Assembly: GCA_016936555.1 (NCBI GenBank)
Contig: JAFGXR010000108.1
Span: forward strand, 124,001-188,000
From: Spirochaetales bacterium
GTDB taxonomy: Bacteria; Spirochaetota; Spirochaetia; DSM-2461
DNA length: 64,000 nt
Direction of reading: 5' to 3'
Below the pieces are notes generated by a model. The model had not been told where the DNA came from. It made no database searches and saw only the letters and a list, made by a program, of their open reading frames with translations. Of the stretch, positions 1 through 8,023 are shown piece after piece. The translations under genes and the position numbers were made by a program. Position 1 is the stretch's first letter; every line of letters starts with the position of its first letter.

Positions 1-608
1 ATGGAATCGATGCCATTACACAGACCGTTGCGGAAAAACCCGACCTGATCGTTCTGGATATCATGATGCCGGGACTTGACGGTTTTGACAGCACGAGGCG
101 GATCCGGGAAAAAACCGATGTCCCCATTATAATGGTGACGGCCCGGGCCGAGGAGGCTGACAAGCTTATGGGGCTCGATGTGGGAGCTGATGACTATATC
201 GTCAAACCTTTCAGTCTGAAGGAACTGGCCGCCAGAATCCGGGCTGTTCTCAGAAGGACCGACAAGGCCGCGGCCGGTGATGAAGAGGATAAAACTCCCA
301 ATATCATTACCGTAAAGGACATCCGACTGGACAGCGAAAAAATGTCTGTCTACCGCGATGGCGAGAGGCTGGACCTCACATCGGTACAATTCGAGATTTT
401 CAAACTTCTCATTTCCCATCCCGGAAGGGTTTTTACGCGAATGCAGCTTCTCAACGCTTTTCAGGAGGATGCCTTCGAAGGCTATGAGAGAACCATAGAC
501 GTACACATCAAAAATATCAGGAAAGCGGTCGAGAGAACGCCTTCCAGACCGGAATACATCGAGACAGTCTGGGGAACGGGCTACCGTTTTGCCGAGGAGC
601 AGGGCTGA
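1..608 (+). CDS. OmpR/PhoB-family response regulator (5' truncated by window edge)
   Basis: The reading frame is open from base 3, so the start lies upstream of the window and about 201 codons are visible. The visible receiver domain has the phospho-acceptor Asp in LIVLDIMMPG (visible residue 19), the switch Thr in MVTARAEE and the conserved Lys in DDYIVKPF. After a linker comes a C-terminal winged helix ending in the typical VWGTGYRF, so it is an OmpR/PhoB-type DNA-binding response regulator. It is followed after one base by a histidine kinase, its evident partner, so the two form one two-component operon. The signal sensed is not evident. Confidence 0.93.
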   Translation, partial: GIDAITQTVAEKPDLIVLDIMMPGLDGFDSTRRIREKTDVPIIMVTARAEEADKLMGLDVGADDYIVKPFSLKELAARIRAVLRRTDKAAAGDEEDKTPNIITVKDIRLDSEKMSVYRDGERLDLTSVQFEIFKLLISHPGRVFTRMQLLNAFQEDAFEGYERTIDVHIKNIRKAVERTPSRPEYIETVWGTGYRFAEEQG

Positions 609-609
609 T

Positions 610-2016
610 ATGTTCAGGCTCCGGTCCCGTATCATGCTATCCTTTTCTCTGATAATTATCGCCGGGACCATACTCATGGTTTCCTTCATCAATATCACGA
701 CCAGAACGGGCTACCGCTCTTTTGCCGAGCAGAACGATGTCGATATCGCCGAATCGATACGGATTCCCCTGGAGGAATACTACAGAGGCACGGGAAGCTG
801 GGACGGCGTGGAGACCATCCTCCTGTTCCCCCTTTCCCGCACCTCCCAGATGCGCGGTATGATGGGGCGGAATCCCGGGCAGGGAGCCAGGCCCGGCGGA
901 ATGCTGCCCCACATCATTCTGACCGACGGTTCGGGGCAGGTCATTCTGAATACGGATCCCCAGATTTCCCAGGACAAAGAGCGCTACAGCCGCGACGAAC
1001 TGGAGAAAGCCGGAAAGATAGTTGTCAACAACCGGACCGTGGGATACCTTCTCGTCGGTACGATGATCCACCGGGGACTGACGGAAAACGAACAGATCTT
1101 TCTGAATAAGACCATGGTGGTCATTCTGGCCGTTTCGCTTCTGATTCTGTCGGCATCCATCATTGCCTCATGGCTGATCGCTTCAAGGCTTTCGGGGCCT
1201 GTCTCCCGGATGGCCGGTGCAGCCCAGCAGGTCCGCAAGGGCGATCTCTCCACAAGGGTTGCTGTAACGGGTCGGGACGAGTTGTCGGAACTTGCCGATT
1301 CTTTCAACGAAATGGTCCTGTCGCTGGAAAAAAACGATCAGTGGCGAAAGCGGATTATCGCCGATTCGGCCCACGAACTGCGAACCCCTGTCAGTCTGAT
1401 CCAGGGAAATCTGGAGATGATTCTCGACGGACTGTACAAAGCTGACGAAGAGCGTCTTCGCGGCATTTACGATGAAACGCTGGTCCTTACCAGACTGATC
1501 GAGGAGCTTCAGCAGCTATCAAGTGCCGAATTGGGAACCATGAATCTCAATATTGAAGAGATCGATCCTCTGGCTCTGCTCGACAATGTTCTGAATGTCT
1601 TTACCGCCGGGGCGGAAAAATCCCGGATTGAATTGAGGAACAGGATGGAGGGACGTCTGCCTTCCTTTCAGGGAGACTATCAGAAACTCAAGCAGGTATT
1701 CGCCAACATGCTGGCCAATGCTTTCCGGCATACGCCCGAAGGCGGCTTTATCGAGATCAGAAGCCGTATCGAGGGGAATCATCTGATCCTGGAAATTGAA
1801 GACAGCGGTCCCGGGATCCCGCCGGAAGACCTGGAGAAGATATTTGAGCGGTTCTACCGCACCGACACCGGCAGAAACAGGAACCACGGCGGATCGGGAC
1901 TCGGACTGGCCATCAGCCGGGAGATCCTCAGGCTGCACAATGGGACAATTTCCGCTCTTTCACCGGAAGGGAAAGGGGCGATTTTTTTAATTTCTCTGCC
2001 TTTTAAAAATCGGTAA
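610..2016 (+). CDS. Membrane sensor histidine kinase, HAMP type (BaeS-like)
   Basis: 468 residues. The start is taken as the ATG at 610, with GAGGAG at 594-599 upstream, rather than the in-frame TTG at 589. It has a membrane segment near residues 9-29, an extracytoplasmic region of about 140 residues with a Gly/Met/Arg-rich stretch, a second membrane segment near 168-192, and a HAMP domain near 193-243. The H-box is SAHELRTP with His255. The ATPase domain shows an N-box (MLANAFRHTP), a G1 box (DSGPGIP) and a G2 box (GSGLGLAI). It is expected to autophosphorylate on His255 and phosphorylate the regulator encoded just upstream. The ligand is unknown. Confidence 0.92.
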   Translation: MFRLRSRIMLSFSLIIIAGTILMVSFINITTRTGYRSFAEQNDVDIAESIRIPLEEYYRGTGSWDGVETILLFPLSRTSQMRGMMGRNPGQGARPGGMLPHIILTDGSGQVILNTDPQISQDKERYSRDELEKAGKIVVNNRTVGYLLVGTMIHRGLTENEQIFLNKTMVVILAVSLLILSASIIASWLIASRLSGPVSRMAGAAQQVRKGDLSTRVAVTGRDELSELADSFNEMVLSLEKNDQWRKRIIADSAHELRTPVSLIQGNLEMILDGLYKADEERLRGIYDETLVLTRLIEELQQLSSAELGTMNLNIEEIDPLALLDNVLNVFTAGAEKSRIELRNRMEGRLPSFQGDYQKLKQVFANMLANAFRHTPEGGFIEIRSRIEGNHLILEIEDSGPGIPPEDLEKIFERFYRTDTGRNRNHGGSGLGLAISREILRLHNGTISALSPEGKGAIFLISLPFKNR

Positions 2017-2058
2017 AGCAATTTATTATATAGTGTAACTAATTAAAACGAGGTCACT

Positions 2059-3132
2059 ATGAAATTTTACCGGAAGGCTTTGCCTGTTCTCCTGCTAGCA
2101 GGAGCTTTTTTCTCATTGTCTGCTGAGGGAGTTGAACACACAACTTCAATCGGAGCGGAATTCGCCTATTATTTCGACAACAATCAGGGCTGGGATAAGA
2201 CCGGCGGCTTTATCGCCCCTTCCTACAGCCCTGTCACGATCGATTCCGCACCTGCCGGATTTACTTACGAAACCGATGACAATGGTTTGGATCTGAATGA
2301 TGACGAAAAGCGTACCCTCGGTTCCGGCTGGGGATCCGTCGAGCTTCAGGGATATCTGAAACACCGGATCAAATTCCCCTTTCTACAGGGAGAAGGCTCA
2401 CTCGTGGCGGATAATAATGCCACGGTCAATCTCGATCTCTATGTGGCTCCTGTCGCCGTTTACGGAAGAGCATCGCTTACTGTCACACCCATCGCCTTTC
2501 TCAACTTCAATTTCGGTGGATTGATCGGAACAGGTTGGAATGCTGTTCTTTTCAATGGCGTCGGGGACAATATAAACGGTAAGATCATAACCGATTCCTT
2601 TCCCGGTGTGGTAACAGAGCTGTTCTCATCGGCCACCTTCCAGTTCGATCTGGCAGCGCTGGTTCCCGGTGAGTGGAATCATATCGTTACGCAGCTCAAT
2701 GGCAAATTCGTCTACAGTTATTTCTCTTCGGAACATGCCCGGAGCGGAGGCCCCTGGCAGTGGCTTGCCGACGGCGGAGAAAACCTGAACGGCTGGGAAT
2801 ACAAAGGCACTTACTTCCTCGGTTACCAGATGCCCCTGGTTCTCGATACCGTGGGATTCCTCGTCGAAACAAGTCAACTGCTCGGGTATGATACAACTGA
2901 AACAATGGATTCGGCAGATGGCTGGGGTAGCGATTTTGTCGAGGTCACATTCGGCCCGTTGATGAATTTTTCCTTCAGCGAGCACAGCAGCCTGGCCGTT
3001 CTGCTCCAGTTCCAGACGGGCCGCGACTACACCGATGAAACCATCTTCAACGAATTTTATCAGAACAGGGATTACGAAGCGACTTATACGAAATTCAACC
3101 GCGTCGCTTTAGCCTACAATTACAAGTTTTAA
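2059..3132 (+). CDS. Probable outer-membrane beta-barrel protein, unknown function
   Basis: 357 residues starting with a Sec signal peptide (lysine/arginine start, hydrophobic core LPVLLLAGAFF, cleavage near SLSAEG). The mature protein is rich in aromatic residues and alternating polar/hydrophobic strands. It ends in LAYNYKF, a C-terminal aromatic as in many outer-membrane barrels. I do not recognise a specific family. An SD-like GAGG lies just before the ATG. The gene follows the two-component operon by 42 bases with a hairpin after it, so it may be cotranscribed with or controlled by that system. The barrel call is inferred from composition only. Confidence 0.6.
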   Translation: MKFYRKALPVLLLAGAFFSLSAEGVEHTTSIGAEFAYYFDNNQGWDKTGGFIAPSYSPVTIDSAPAGFTYETDDNGLDLNDDEKRTLGSGWGSVELQGYLKHRIKFPFLQGEGSLVADNNATVNLDLYVAPVAVYGRASLTVTPIAFLNFNFGGLIGTGWNAVLFNGVGDNINGKIITDSFPGVVTELFSSATFQFDLAALVPGEWNHIVTQLNGKFVYSYFSSEHARSGGPWQWLADGGENLNGWEYKGTYFLGYQMPLVLDTVGFLVETSQLLGYDTTETMDSADGWGSDFVEVTFGPLMNFSFSEHSSLAVLLQFQTGRDYTDETIFNEFYQNRDYEATYTKFNRVALAYNYKF

Positions 3133-3140
3133 AGACGGAG

Positions 3141-3208
3141 AAGGGAGATGGGAAGAACGTCCGGTAGGGCGGGGATTCCGATCTCCCGACTATTTCCATC
3201 TCCTTTTA
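3141..3208. terminator. Putative bidirectional terminator between convergent genes
   Basis: GGAGATGG (3144-3151) pairs with CCATCTCC (3196-3203), extended by A-T and G-U pairs on both sides and followed by TTTT. A second imperfect hairpin sits in the loop. It lies between the stops of the convergent outer-membrane protein gene and ddl. Confidence 0.5.
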
Positions 3209-3212
3209 AATT

Positions 3213-4289
3213 CTATTTCAGAGAAAACTTCAGTGCCGACCGTTCGGCGTACTGTTCACGTGCCAGTTCAATCAAACGGTCCAGCATGGCCGGGTAGGGG
3301 AGTCCGCCCACTTCGCACATCATGGAAAACATACTTATGTTTGTAAATCCCGGAATGGTGTTCACTTCATTGAGGATGATTCTACCGCTCTCCTCCACAA
3401 AAAAATCAACCCGGGCAAAACCTCTCAAATCCAGTGCCTCATAGGCTTTCCGGGCAATGGATCGCAGCTCAAGCGCTGTTTCTCCCTCAATGTCGGCCGG
3501 AATGATGAGGGCGGCTCCATCGGGATCCAGGTATTTGGCTTCATAGTCGTAGAATGCATGGGTCGGGGCTACTTCTCCGGGCGTGTAGGCTTCGGTCTCG
3601 TGGTTTCCGATTACCGAGCACTCGACTTCCTTCCCCTTGACCGCTGTCTCGACAATGGCTTTGGTGTCAAACTGAAGGGCGAAGAGAAGAGCCGCCTCCA
3701 GCTGCTCCTTTGAATCGACACGGGAGACTCCGACGGAAGAGCCTGCTGTGGACGGTTTGACAAAGAGAGGGAGTCCCAGTTCTGTGATGAGCTGTTCGTG
3801 TATGGATTCCCGTGCCGCGCCATCATAGCCGTAGCGGCGAACTGTTCGGAAGGGAATGATATCGATCTGATGATGCTGCCAGATAATCTTGGCCATTTCC
3901 TTGTCCATGCCCAGATAACTGCCGCCTGTTGTGGCGCCTACATAGGGAAAGCCGCACATTTCCATCAAGCCCTGCAGAGTGCCGTCCTCCCCGAAAGTCC
4001 CGTGGATCAGAGGAAAAATCGCGTAGGGTTTGATGATCTCTCCGCGGCAGGACAGGCCTTGCATCGGAAGCAGGCTCACAAGCCTCTCTTTTTCCATCAG
4101 AACGGGAAGGGTTCCGCAAATATCGGAAGGATTATCCTGAACGTACCAGAGTCCGTCCTTGGAAACGGCCATGAGAGTCACGTCGTACCGGCTTTTATCG
4201 AGATGATTGAAGACAGAAGCGGCGGAGCGGAGAGAGACTTCGTGTTCTCCGCTTCTTCCTCCGTAGATGAGGATCAGTTCTTTTTTCAT
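3213..4289 (-). CDS. ddl: D-alanine--D-alanine ligase
   Basis: 358 residues, the usual family length. It makes the D-Ala-D-Ala dipeptide from ATP and two D-Ala for peptidoglycan precursors in the cytoplasm. The N-terminus shows GGRSGEHEVS, with Glu15 expected to hold the first D-Ala. The ATP-grasp core has KPSTAGSSVGVS, and the C-terminal metal site has the Asp of RVDFFVEE and the Glu/Asn of LNEVNTIPGFT. It is divergent from a small membrane-protein gene. No Shine-Dalgarno is visible. TATAAT (4298-4303 on this strand) lies only 8 bases before the ATG, so the mRNA may be leaderless. Confidence 0.96.
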   Translation of the reverse strand: MKKELILIYGGRSGEHEVSLRSAASVFNHLDKSRYDVTLMAVSKDGLWYVQDNPSDICGTLPVLMEKERLVSLLPMQGLSCRGEIIKPYAIFPLIHGTFGEDGTLQGLMEMCGFPYVGATTGGSYLGMDKEMAKIIWQHHQIDIIPFRTVRRYGYDGAARESIHEQLITELGLPLFVKPSTAGSSVGVSRVDSKEQLEAALLFALQFDTKAIVETAVKGKEVECSVIGNHETEAYTPGEVAPTHAFYDYEAKYLDPDGAALIIPADIEGETALELRSIARKAYEALDLRGFARVDFFVEESGRIILNEVNTIPGFTNISMFSMMCEVGGLPYPAMLDRLIELAREQYAERSALKFSLK

Positions 4290-4354
4290 GGTAAATGATT
4301 ATACACACAATAGCTTTACTTTCCCATATGTATTCATTCTGATATGATTAGTCC

Positions 4355-4813
4355 ATGGATTTTTTTGCCAATAAAATGATCTGGTCCGCCTTCTGGGCCA
4401 TGGTTATCGCCCAGGTTCTCAAAGTCGTTGTTATTTTGATATTTGAACGGCGGATAGACCTGCAACGCATCAAGGAGACAGGCGGAATGCCTTCCAGCCA
4501 TTCGGCCACAGTCGCCGCCCTGACAACGACCTGCGGCATTCTCTACGGGGTCGCAAGTCCCTATTTCGCCATCTGTATCGTATTCGGATCCCTGGTTATT
4601 CACGATGCGACGGGTGTCCGACGGGCCGCGGGCGAACACGCCGTGATTCTCAACAATCTCGTCGCGGAACTCTCCCATCTCCTGGAGGAGGGTAAAAACG
4701 AGAAGGCTCTAAAAACACTTTTGGGACATACTTATCCACAGGTCCTGGCCGGAACAGTTCTGGGGGTTCTCGTGGGATTCTTTTTCGGCGGACTGCCGGA
4801 ATTTACTCTTTAA
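4355..4813 (+). CDS. YuiD/DUF212 family membrane protein (PAP2-like)
   Basis: 152 residues with several hydrophobic segments. The sequence GGMPSSHSATVAAL resembles the phosphate-binding motif of acid phosphatase/PAP2 and vanadium haloperoxidase proteins. HDATGVRRAAGEHA matches the conserved central block of the bacterial YuiD (DUF212) family. The enzymatic activity of this family is not established; a lipid phosphatase-like role is only a guess from the fold. No clear SD precedes the ATG. A TATGAT hexamer ends 6 bases upstream, so this may be another leaderless start. Confidence 0.82.
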   Translation: MDFFANKMIWSAFWAMVIAQVLKVVVILIFERRIDLQRIKETGGMPSSHSATVAALTTTCGILYGVASPYFAICIVFGSLVIHDATGVRRAAGEHAVILNNLVAELSHLLEEGKNEKALKTLLGHTYPQVLAGTVLGVLVGFFFGGLPEFTL

Positions 4814-4831
4814 ATCTTACCAGTCTCAGAG

Positions 4832-4856
4832 CCCCGCGCCTTCCCGGGCGGGGGTG
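4832..4856. terminator. GC-rich terminator hairpin between convergent genes
   Basis: CCCCGC (4832-4837) pairs with GCGGGG (4848-4853), followed by TGTTATTT on the plus strand. It sits between the stop of the YuiD-like gene and the stop of the ROK repressor gene. Confidence 0.5.
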
Positions 4857-5975
4857 TTATTTATAGAGAGCGTGAATGAGTTCCCGATTGGCGAAAAGCC
4901 GATTCAGCATCATTCCCGCCGCTCCGTAGGCTACAGCCGATTTTCCGAAAGAGGAATAGTGGATGTCGCATTTGTCCACGTCTTTATAGGGCCAGTTCAG
5001 CTGTATGCACTCTTTCAGGACAGGGGTGAAGCGGTTCTTGTGCTTTTCAATATCACCGCCCAGGAAGATATGATTGAGGTTCAGCGTGTTGACCAGAAAA
5101 GCCAGGTGTTTTGACAGTTCCAGAGCGAAGCGGTCGAAAACTTCCTCTTTCTCCTCCACCAGGAAGGAATCTTCGTCAGGTATGGAAAACTGGCTCAGTT
5201 TGTTGTCCGATCCCTCGATACTGCGGAACTCTCCCGCCGAGTGGTTCTGTCCGTAGTGGAGTTTCCCGTTGAAGACGAAGCCGATTCCGACTGATATCCC
5301 GTGGGTCGTGTCTTCATTCATGGCGTCGTTTCCGTGAAACTCCACCAGGACGAAGAGAAAGTTTTTCAGAGAGCGCCCTCTGTGGAAGACCATTTCGCCC
5401 CAGCAGCAGGCATTGGCGTCGTTCTCCACGCTCACCGGTGTCAGGGATTGCATCTGTATTTCTTTCTGAACGGGAAAGTTATCCACGTTGAGGGGAATGG
5501 ACTGCAGAATCGTACCGGTGTCGGAATCGACGATACCGGTCGTTCCGATTCCCGTGCCGAGAAGAGGCGGATTTTCTTTTTCCGAGTTACAGAGATCTTC
5601 AATGATATCGAAGTAGTGCTTCAGGAAATTCTTCTGGTTGATGGATACTTTCCGGTAAACGGAAGTTATGACATCCCCTTCCAGATCGATAAGAACGGCC
5701 TGGTAGAAGTTGGGGTGCATTTCAATCCCGGCGACGGAACCGAAGAGCTTATTGATTTTCAGTTTGACCGGTTTTCGCCCGCCTTTGGGACCGGCTTCGC
5801 CTTCCTCGATCTCCATGACATATTTCTTTTCAATGAGGTTGTTGACGATAACCGTAACCGTCGATTTGTCCAGTTTCAGTTTTTTGGCAATGTCGATCCG
5901 GCTGATTCCCTGATTGCCCCATATCGTTTTGAGCACATTGGATGTGTTGATTATCTTGGTAATTTTAACTGCCAT
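4857..5975 (-). CDS. ROK-family transcriptional repressor
   Basis: 372 residues. An N-terminal winged helix-turn-helix (about 17-60, with ISRIDIAKKLKLDKSTVTVI) precedes a ROK sugar-kinase-like domain, the architecture of XylR/NagC-type repressors. The kinase phosphate motif is degenerate (GIEMHPNF where active ROK kinases have a GIDIGGT-like sequence). The Cys-rich zinc motif usually found after AGE is absent (HSAGEFRSIEG), so this should be a regulator, not a kinase. It has its own strong promoter and a perfect 20-bp palindrome over the transcription start, so autorepression is likely. No sugar-utilisation genes adjoin it and the effector is unknown. Confidence 0.88.
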   Translation of the reverse strand: MAVKITKIINTSNVLKTIWGNQGISRIDIAKKLKLDKSTVTVIVNNLIEKKYVMEIEEGEAGPKGGRKPVKLKINKLFGSVAGIEMHPNFYQAVLIDLEGDVITSVYRKVSINQKNFLKHYFDIIEDLCNSEKENPPLLGTGIGTTGIVDSDTGTILQSIPLNVDNFPVQKEIQMQSLTPVSVENDANACCWGEMVFHRGRSLKNFLFVLVEFHGNDAMNEDTTHGISVGIGFVFNGKLHYGQNHSAGEFRSIEGSDNKLSQFSIPDEDSFLVEEKEEVFDRFALELSKHLAFLVNTLNLNHIFLGGDIEKHKNRFTPVLKECIQLNWPYKDVDKCDIHYSSFGKSAVAYGAAGMMLNRLFANRELIHALYK

Positions 5976-6029
5976 ATTTTTTTTATCTTATCCGCCCTTT
6001 CAAACTAGCCCCGAAAGAACGGTTATTTC

Positions 6030-6049
6030 AGTTGGTTTTAAAACCAACT
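6030..6049. promoter_or_regulatory. Perfect 20-bp operator palindrome for the ROK repressor
   Basis: AGTTGGTTTTAAAACCAACT is a perfect inverted repeat. It starts 6 bases downstream of the -10 box of the ROK gene promoter and so covers about +1 to +20. XylR-type ROK repressors are known to bind comparable palindromes. Assignment to this repressor is by position. Confidence 0.75.
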
Positions 6050-6055
6050 AATATG

Positions 6056-6083
6056 ATTATAGACCCTATTCGCTATTGGTCAA
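6056..6083 (-). promoter_or_regulatory. Sigma-70-type promoter of the ROK repressor gene
   Basis: On the minus strand, TTGACC (6078-6083), a 16-base spacer and a perfect TATAAT (6056-6061). It lies downstream of the murE stop and gives the repressor gene an independent start. Confidence 0.8.
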
Positions 6084-6108
6084 GTAAAAATGATGAAAAT
6101 AAGGGGAA

Positions 6109-7605
6109 TCACCGGTATCCCATCTCTTTCAGAAGTTCCTCGACAACGGTGATCTCATCCCAGGGATGGTGTCCGTCGGCGTATTCGATGCTGCCTTCAT
6201 GACCTTTTCCCAGAGTTATGACCATATCGCCTTCTCCGGCCAGCTCAAGGGCTTTGCGGATGGCTTCCCTTCTGTCGGGAATGAGGAAGAGGTTTTCACC
6301 TTCCCTTTTATTTTTTATGCCCGACCGGATATGCCCGATGATCGTCATGGGGTCTTCGAGGCGGGGGTCTTCGTCTGTTATTATTATGATGTCGCTGAAT
6401 GAATCGGCGATCCGTCCCTGGACCGGCCTTTTCTCCGTGTCCCTCTCTCCTCCGGAACCGAAAAGCGTAATGAGTCTCTTTCCGGCGGCCTGGCGGAAGA
6501 GGGGGAAGACCTTTTCGTAGGAACCGGGCGTGTGGGCGTAATCCACATAGACGTCGAAGGGCTGGGAACCTTCGATCCGGGCCATCCGCCCCTTGACGCT
6601 TTTCAACAGGGGAACGGCTTTTAAAAGAGTTTCCCTGTCTATCCCCGAGATCTGTTCCGCCGCCGCGAGGGAGGCCAGTGTGTTTTCGATATTGATAAGC
6701 CCCGGTACATTCAGCCTGACCGAATGGGATTCCCCTCCCCAGACCAGGGTGAAATCGGTACCCCGCGAATCGGGAAGGGCATCGGTGGCGTAGAGATCGG
6801 CGCTATCGTCTTTCGTGCTGTAAAAGAGCTTCACAGGCGCCCGGGCGGCCTTATCGAAAACGGCGCAGTTCTCATCGTCTCTGTTCATGACGGCGAAGTC
6901 TTTCGCCATGCGGAACAGGTTGGCCTTGTCGCTGCGGTACTGCTCGAGCGAGCCGTGGAATTCCAGGTGCTCATGGGTCACGTTGGTAAACACGGCTCCG
7001 TTGAAATCCACGTCGGCGAGGCGGCTCGTCCTGTAGGAGAGCCCGTGGGATGTCGACTCTATAACGGCGAATTCCTTGCCGTTGTCGACCATTTCCCTCA
7101 GCAGTCTGTGGAGAGTCGGGGCTTCGGGAGATGACTGGCGGATCGCCGCTTTGGCGATGGATTCTCCCGATTTATAGTTGACTGTGGAATAAAAACCGGC
7201 TTGTCTGCCGCTAAGCTCCAGCAGCTGGTGAATCATGGAAACGGTGCTGCTTTTCCCGTCGGTGCCCGTTACGCCCACCACTTTCAACTCCCGGGAGGGG
7301 TGGCCGTAAAAGGCCGAAGAGAGGGGTGACATGGCGCGGCGGCTGTCCTCCACTTTTATATAGGCGATATTATTGTGAAATACATCGGGATCATCGGAAT
7401 GGACGATGGCGGAAGCTCCGGACGCGATGGCCTTTTCAATATAATTATGGCCGTCGGTGTGAATTCCCTTCAGAGCGAAAAACATGGTTCCCTCTTTCAC
7501 TTCCCGCGAATCATAGGCGAGGGAAGTGACCGGTGTGTCCTCCGGCCCGGTCAGTTTCAGGACATTTATACCGCTCAATAGCTCCGACAATCTTTTATTT
7601 TTCAT
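6109..7605 (-). CDS. murE: UDP-MurNAc-tripeptide synthetase
   Basis: 498 residues. It adds the third (diamino acid) residue to UDP-MurNAc-L-Ala-D-Glu in the cytoplasm. The N-terminal substrate domain is followed by the ATP site GVTGTDGKSST and the ligase C-terminal domain. The specificity loop reads TDEDPRLEDP. Enzymes adding meso-diaminopimelate usually have DNPR here, so DEDPR argues against plain DAP specificity. Spirochaetes such as Treponema and Borrelia carry L-ornithine at this position, so ornithine addition is my inference. The start ATG has only a weak AGG upstream. It is divergent from queD, with 46 bases between. Confidence 0.93.
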   Translation of the reverse strand: MKNKRLSELLSGINVLKLTGPEDTPVTSLAYDSREVKEGTMFFALKGIHTDGHNYIEKAIASGASAIVHSDDPDVFHNNIAYIKVEDSRRAMSPLSSAFYGHPSRELKVVGVTGTDGKSSTVSMIHQLLELSGRQAGFYSTVNYKSGESIAKAAIRQSSPEAPTLHRLLREMVDNGKEFAVIESTSHGLSYRTSRLADVDFNGAVFTNVTHEHLEFHGSLEQYRSDKANLFRMAKDFAVMNRDDENCAVFDKAARAPVKLFYSTKDDSADLYATDALPDSRGTDFTLVWGGESHSVRLNVPGLINIENTLASLAAAEQISGIDRETLLKAVPLLKSVKGRMARIEGSQPFDVYVDYAHTPGSYEKVFPLFRQAAGKRLITLFGSGGERDTEKRPVQGRIADSFSDIIIITDEDPRLEDPMTIIGHIRSGIKNKREGENLFLIPDRREAIRKALELAGEGDMVITLGKGHEGSIEYADGHHPWDEITVVEELLKEMGYR

Positions 7606-7651
7606 TGGCCTATGGTATCAATAGTATAAATTTTCTTCAAGTGAGGAATTC

Positions 7652-8023
7652 ATGTACACAGCACGGGTGGAAGAGTGGTTCGCCGCAGCCCATTTTCTGG
7701 TAAATTATCACGGCAAATGTGAAAATCTTCACGGCCATAATTATAAAGTGAGAGTCACCGTCAAGGGGACGGAACTCGATGCGGGAGGGATGCTCTGCGA
7801 TTTCGGAATACTCAAAACCGCTCTGAAAGATGTTTTTAAAGAGCTTGATCACGTCAATCTCAACGATCTCCCCTTCTTTTCCGATGGTAATCCCAGCGCC
7901 GAGCGCATAGCGGAATATATATTTATTGAAATGGAGAAACGCCTCGACATAGAACCGGCAGCTCTGTCTCTGGTCGAAGTCTTTGAAACTGAAAAACATG
8001 TGGCATCCTATTCCCGCCAGTGA
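7652..8023 (+). CDS. queD: 6-carboxy-tetrahydropterin synthase (QueD/PTPS family)
   Basis: 123 residues with a good SD (GAGGA, 6 bases before ATG). It has the zinc-binding histidines of FAAAHF and LHGHNY and the catalytic Cys in GKCENLHGHNY. This Cys-x3-His-Gly-His spacing is typical of QueD, which converts dihydroneopterin triphosphate to 6-carboxy-tetrahydropterin in queuosine/7-deazaguanine synthesis. A pterin-making PTPS role is a weaker alternative. No other queuosine gene is in the window. Its 3' end overlaps the next gene. Confidence 0.9.
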   Translation: MYTARVEEWFAAAHFLVNYHGKCENLHGHNYKVRVTVKGTELDAGGMLCDFGILKTALKDVFKELDHVNLNDLPFFSDGNPSAERIAEYIFIEMEKRLDIEPAALSLVEVFETEKHVASYSRQ

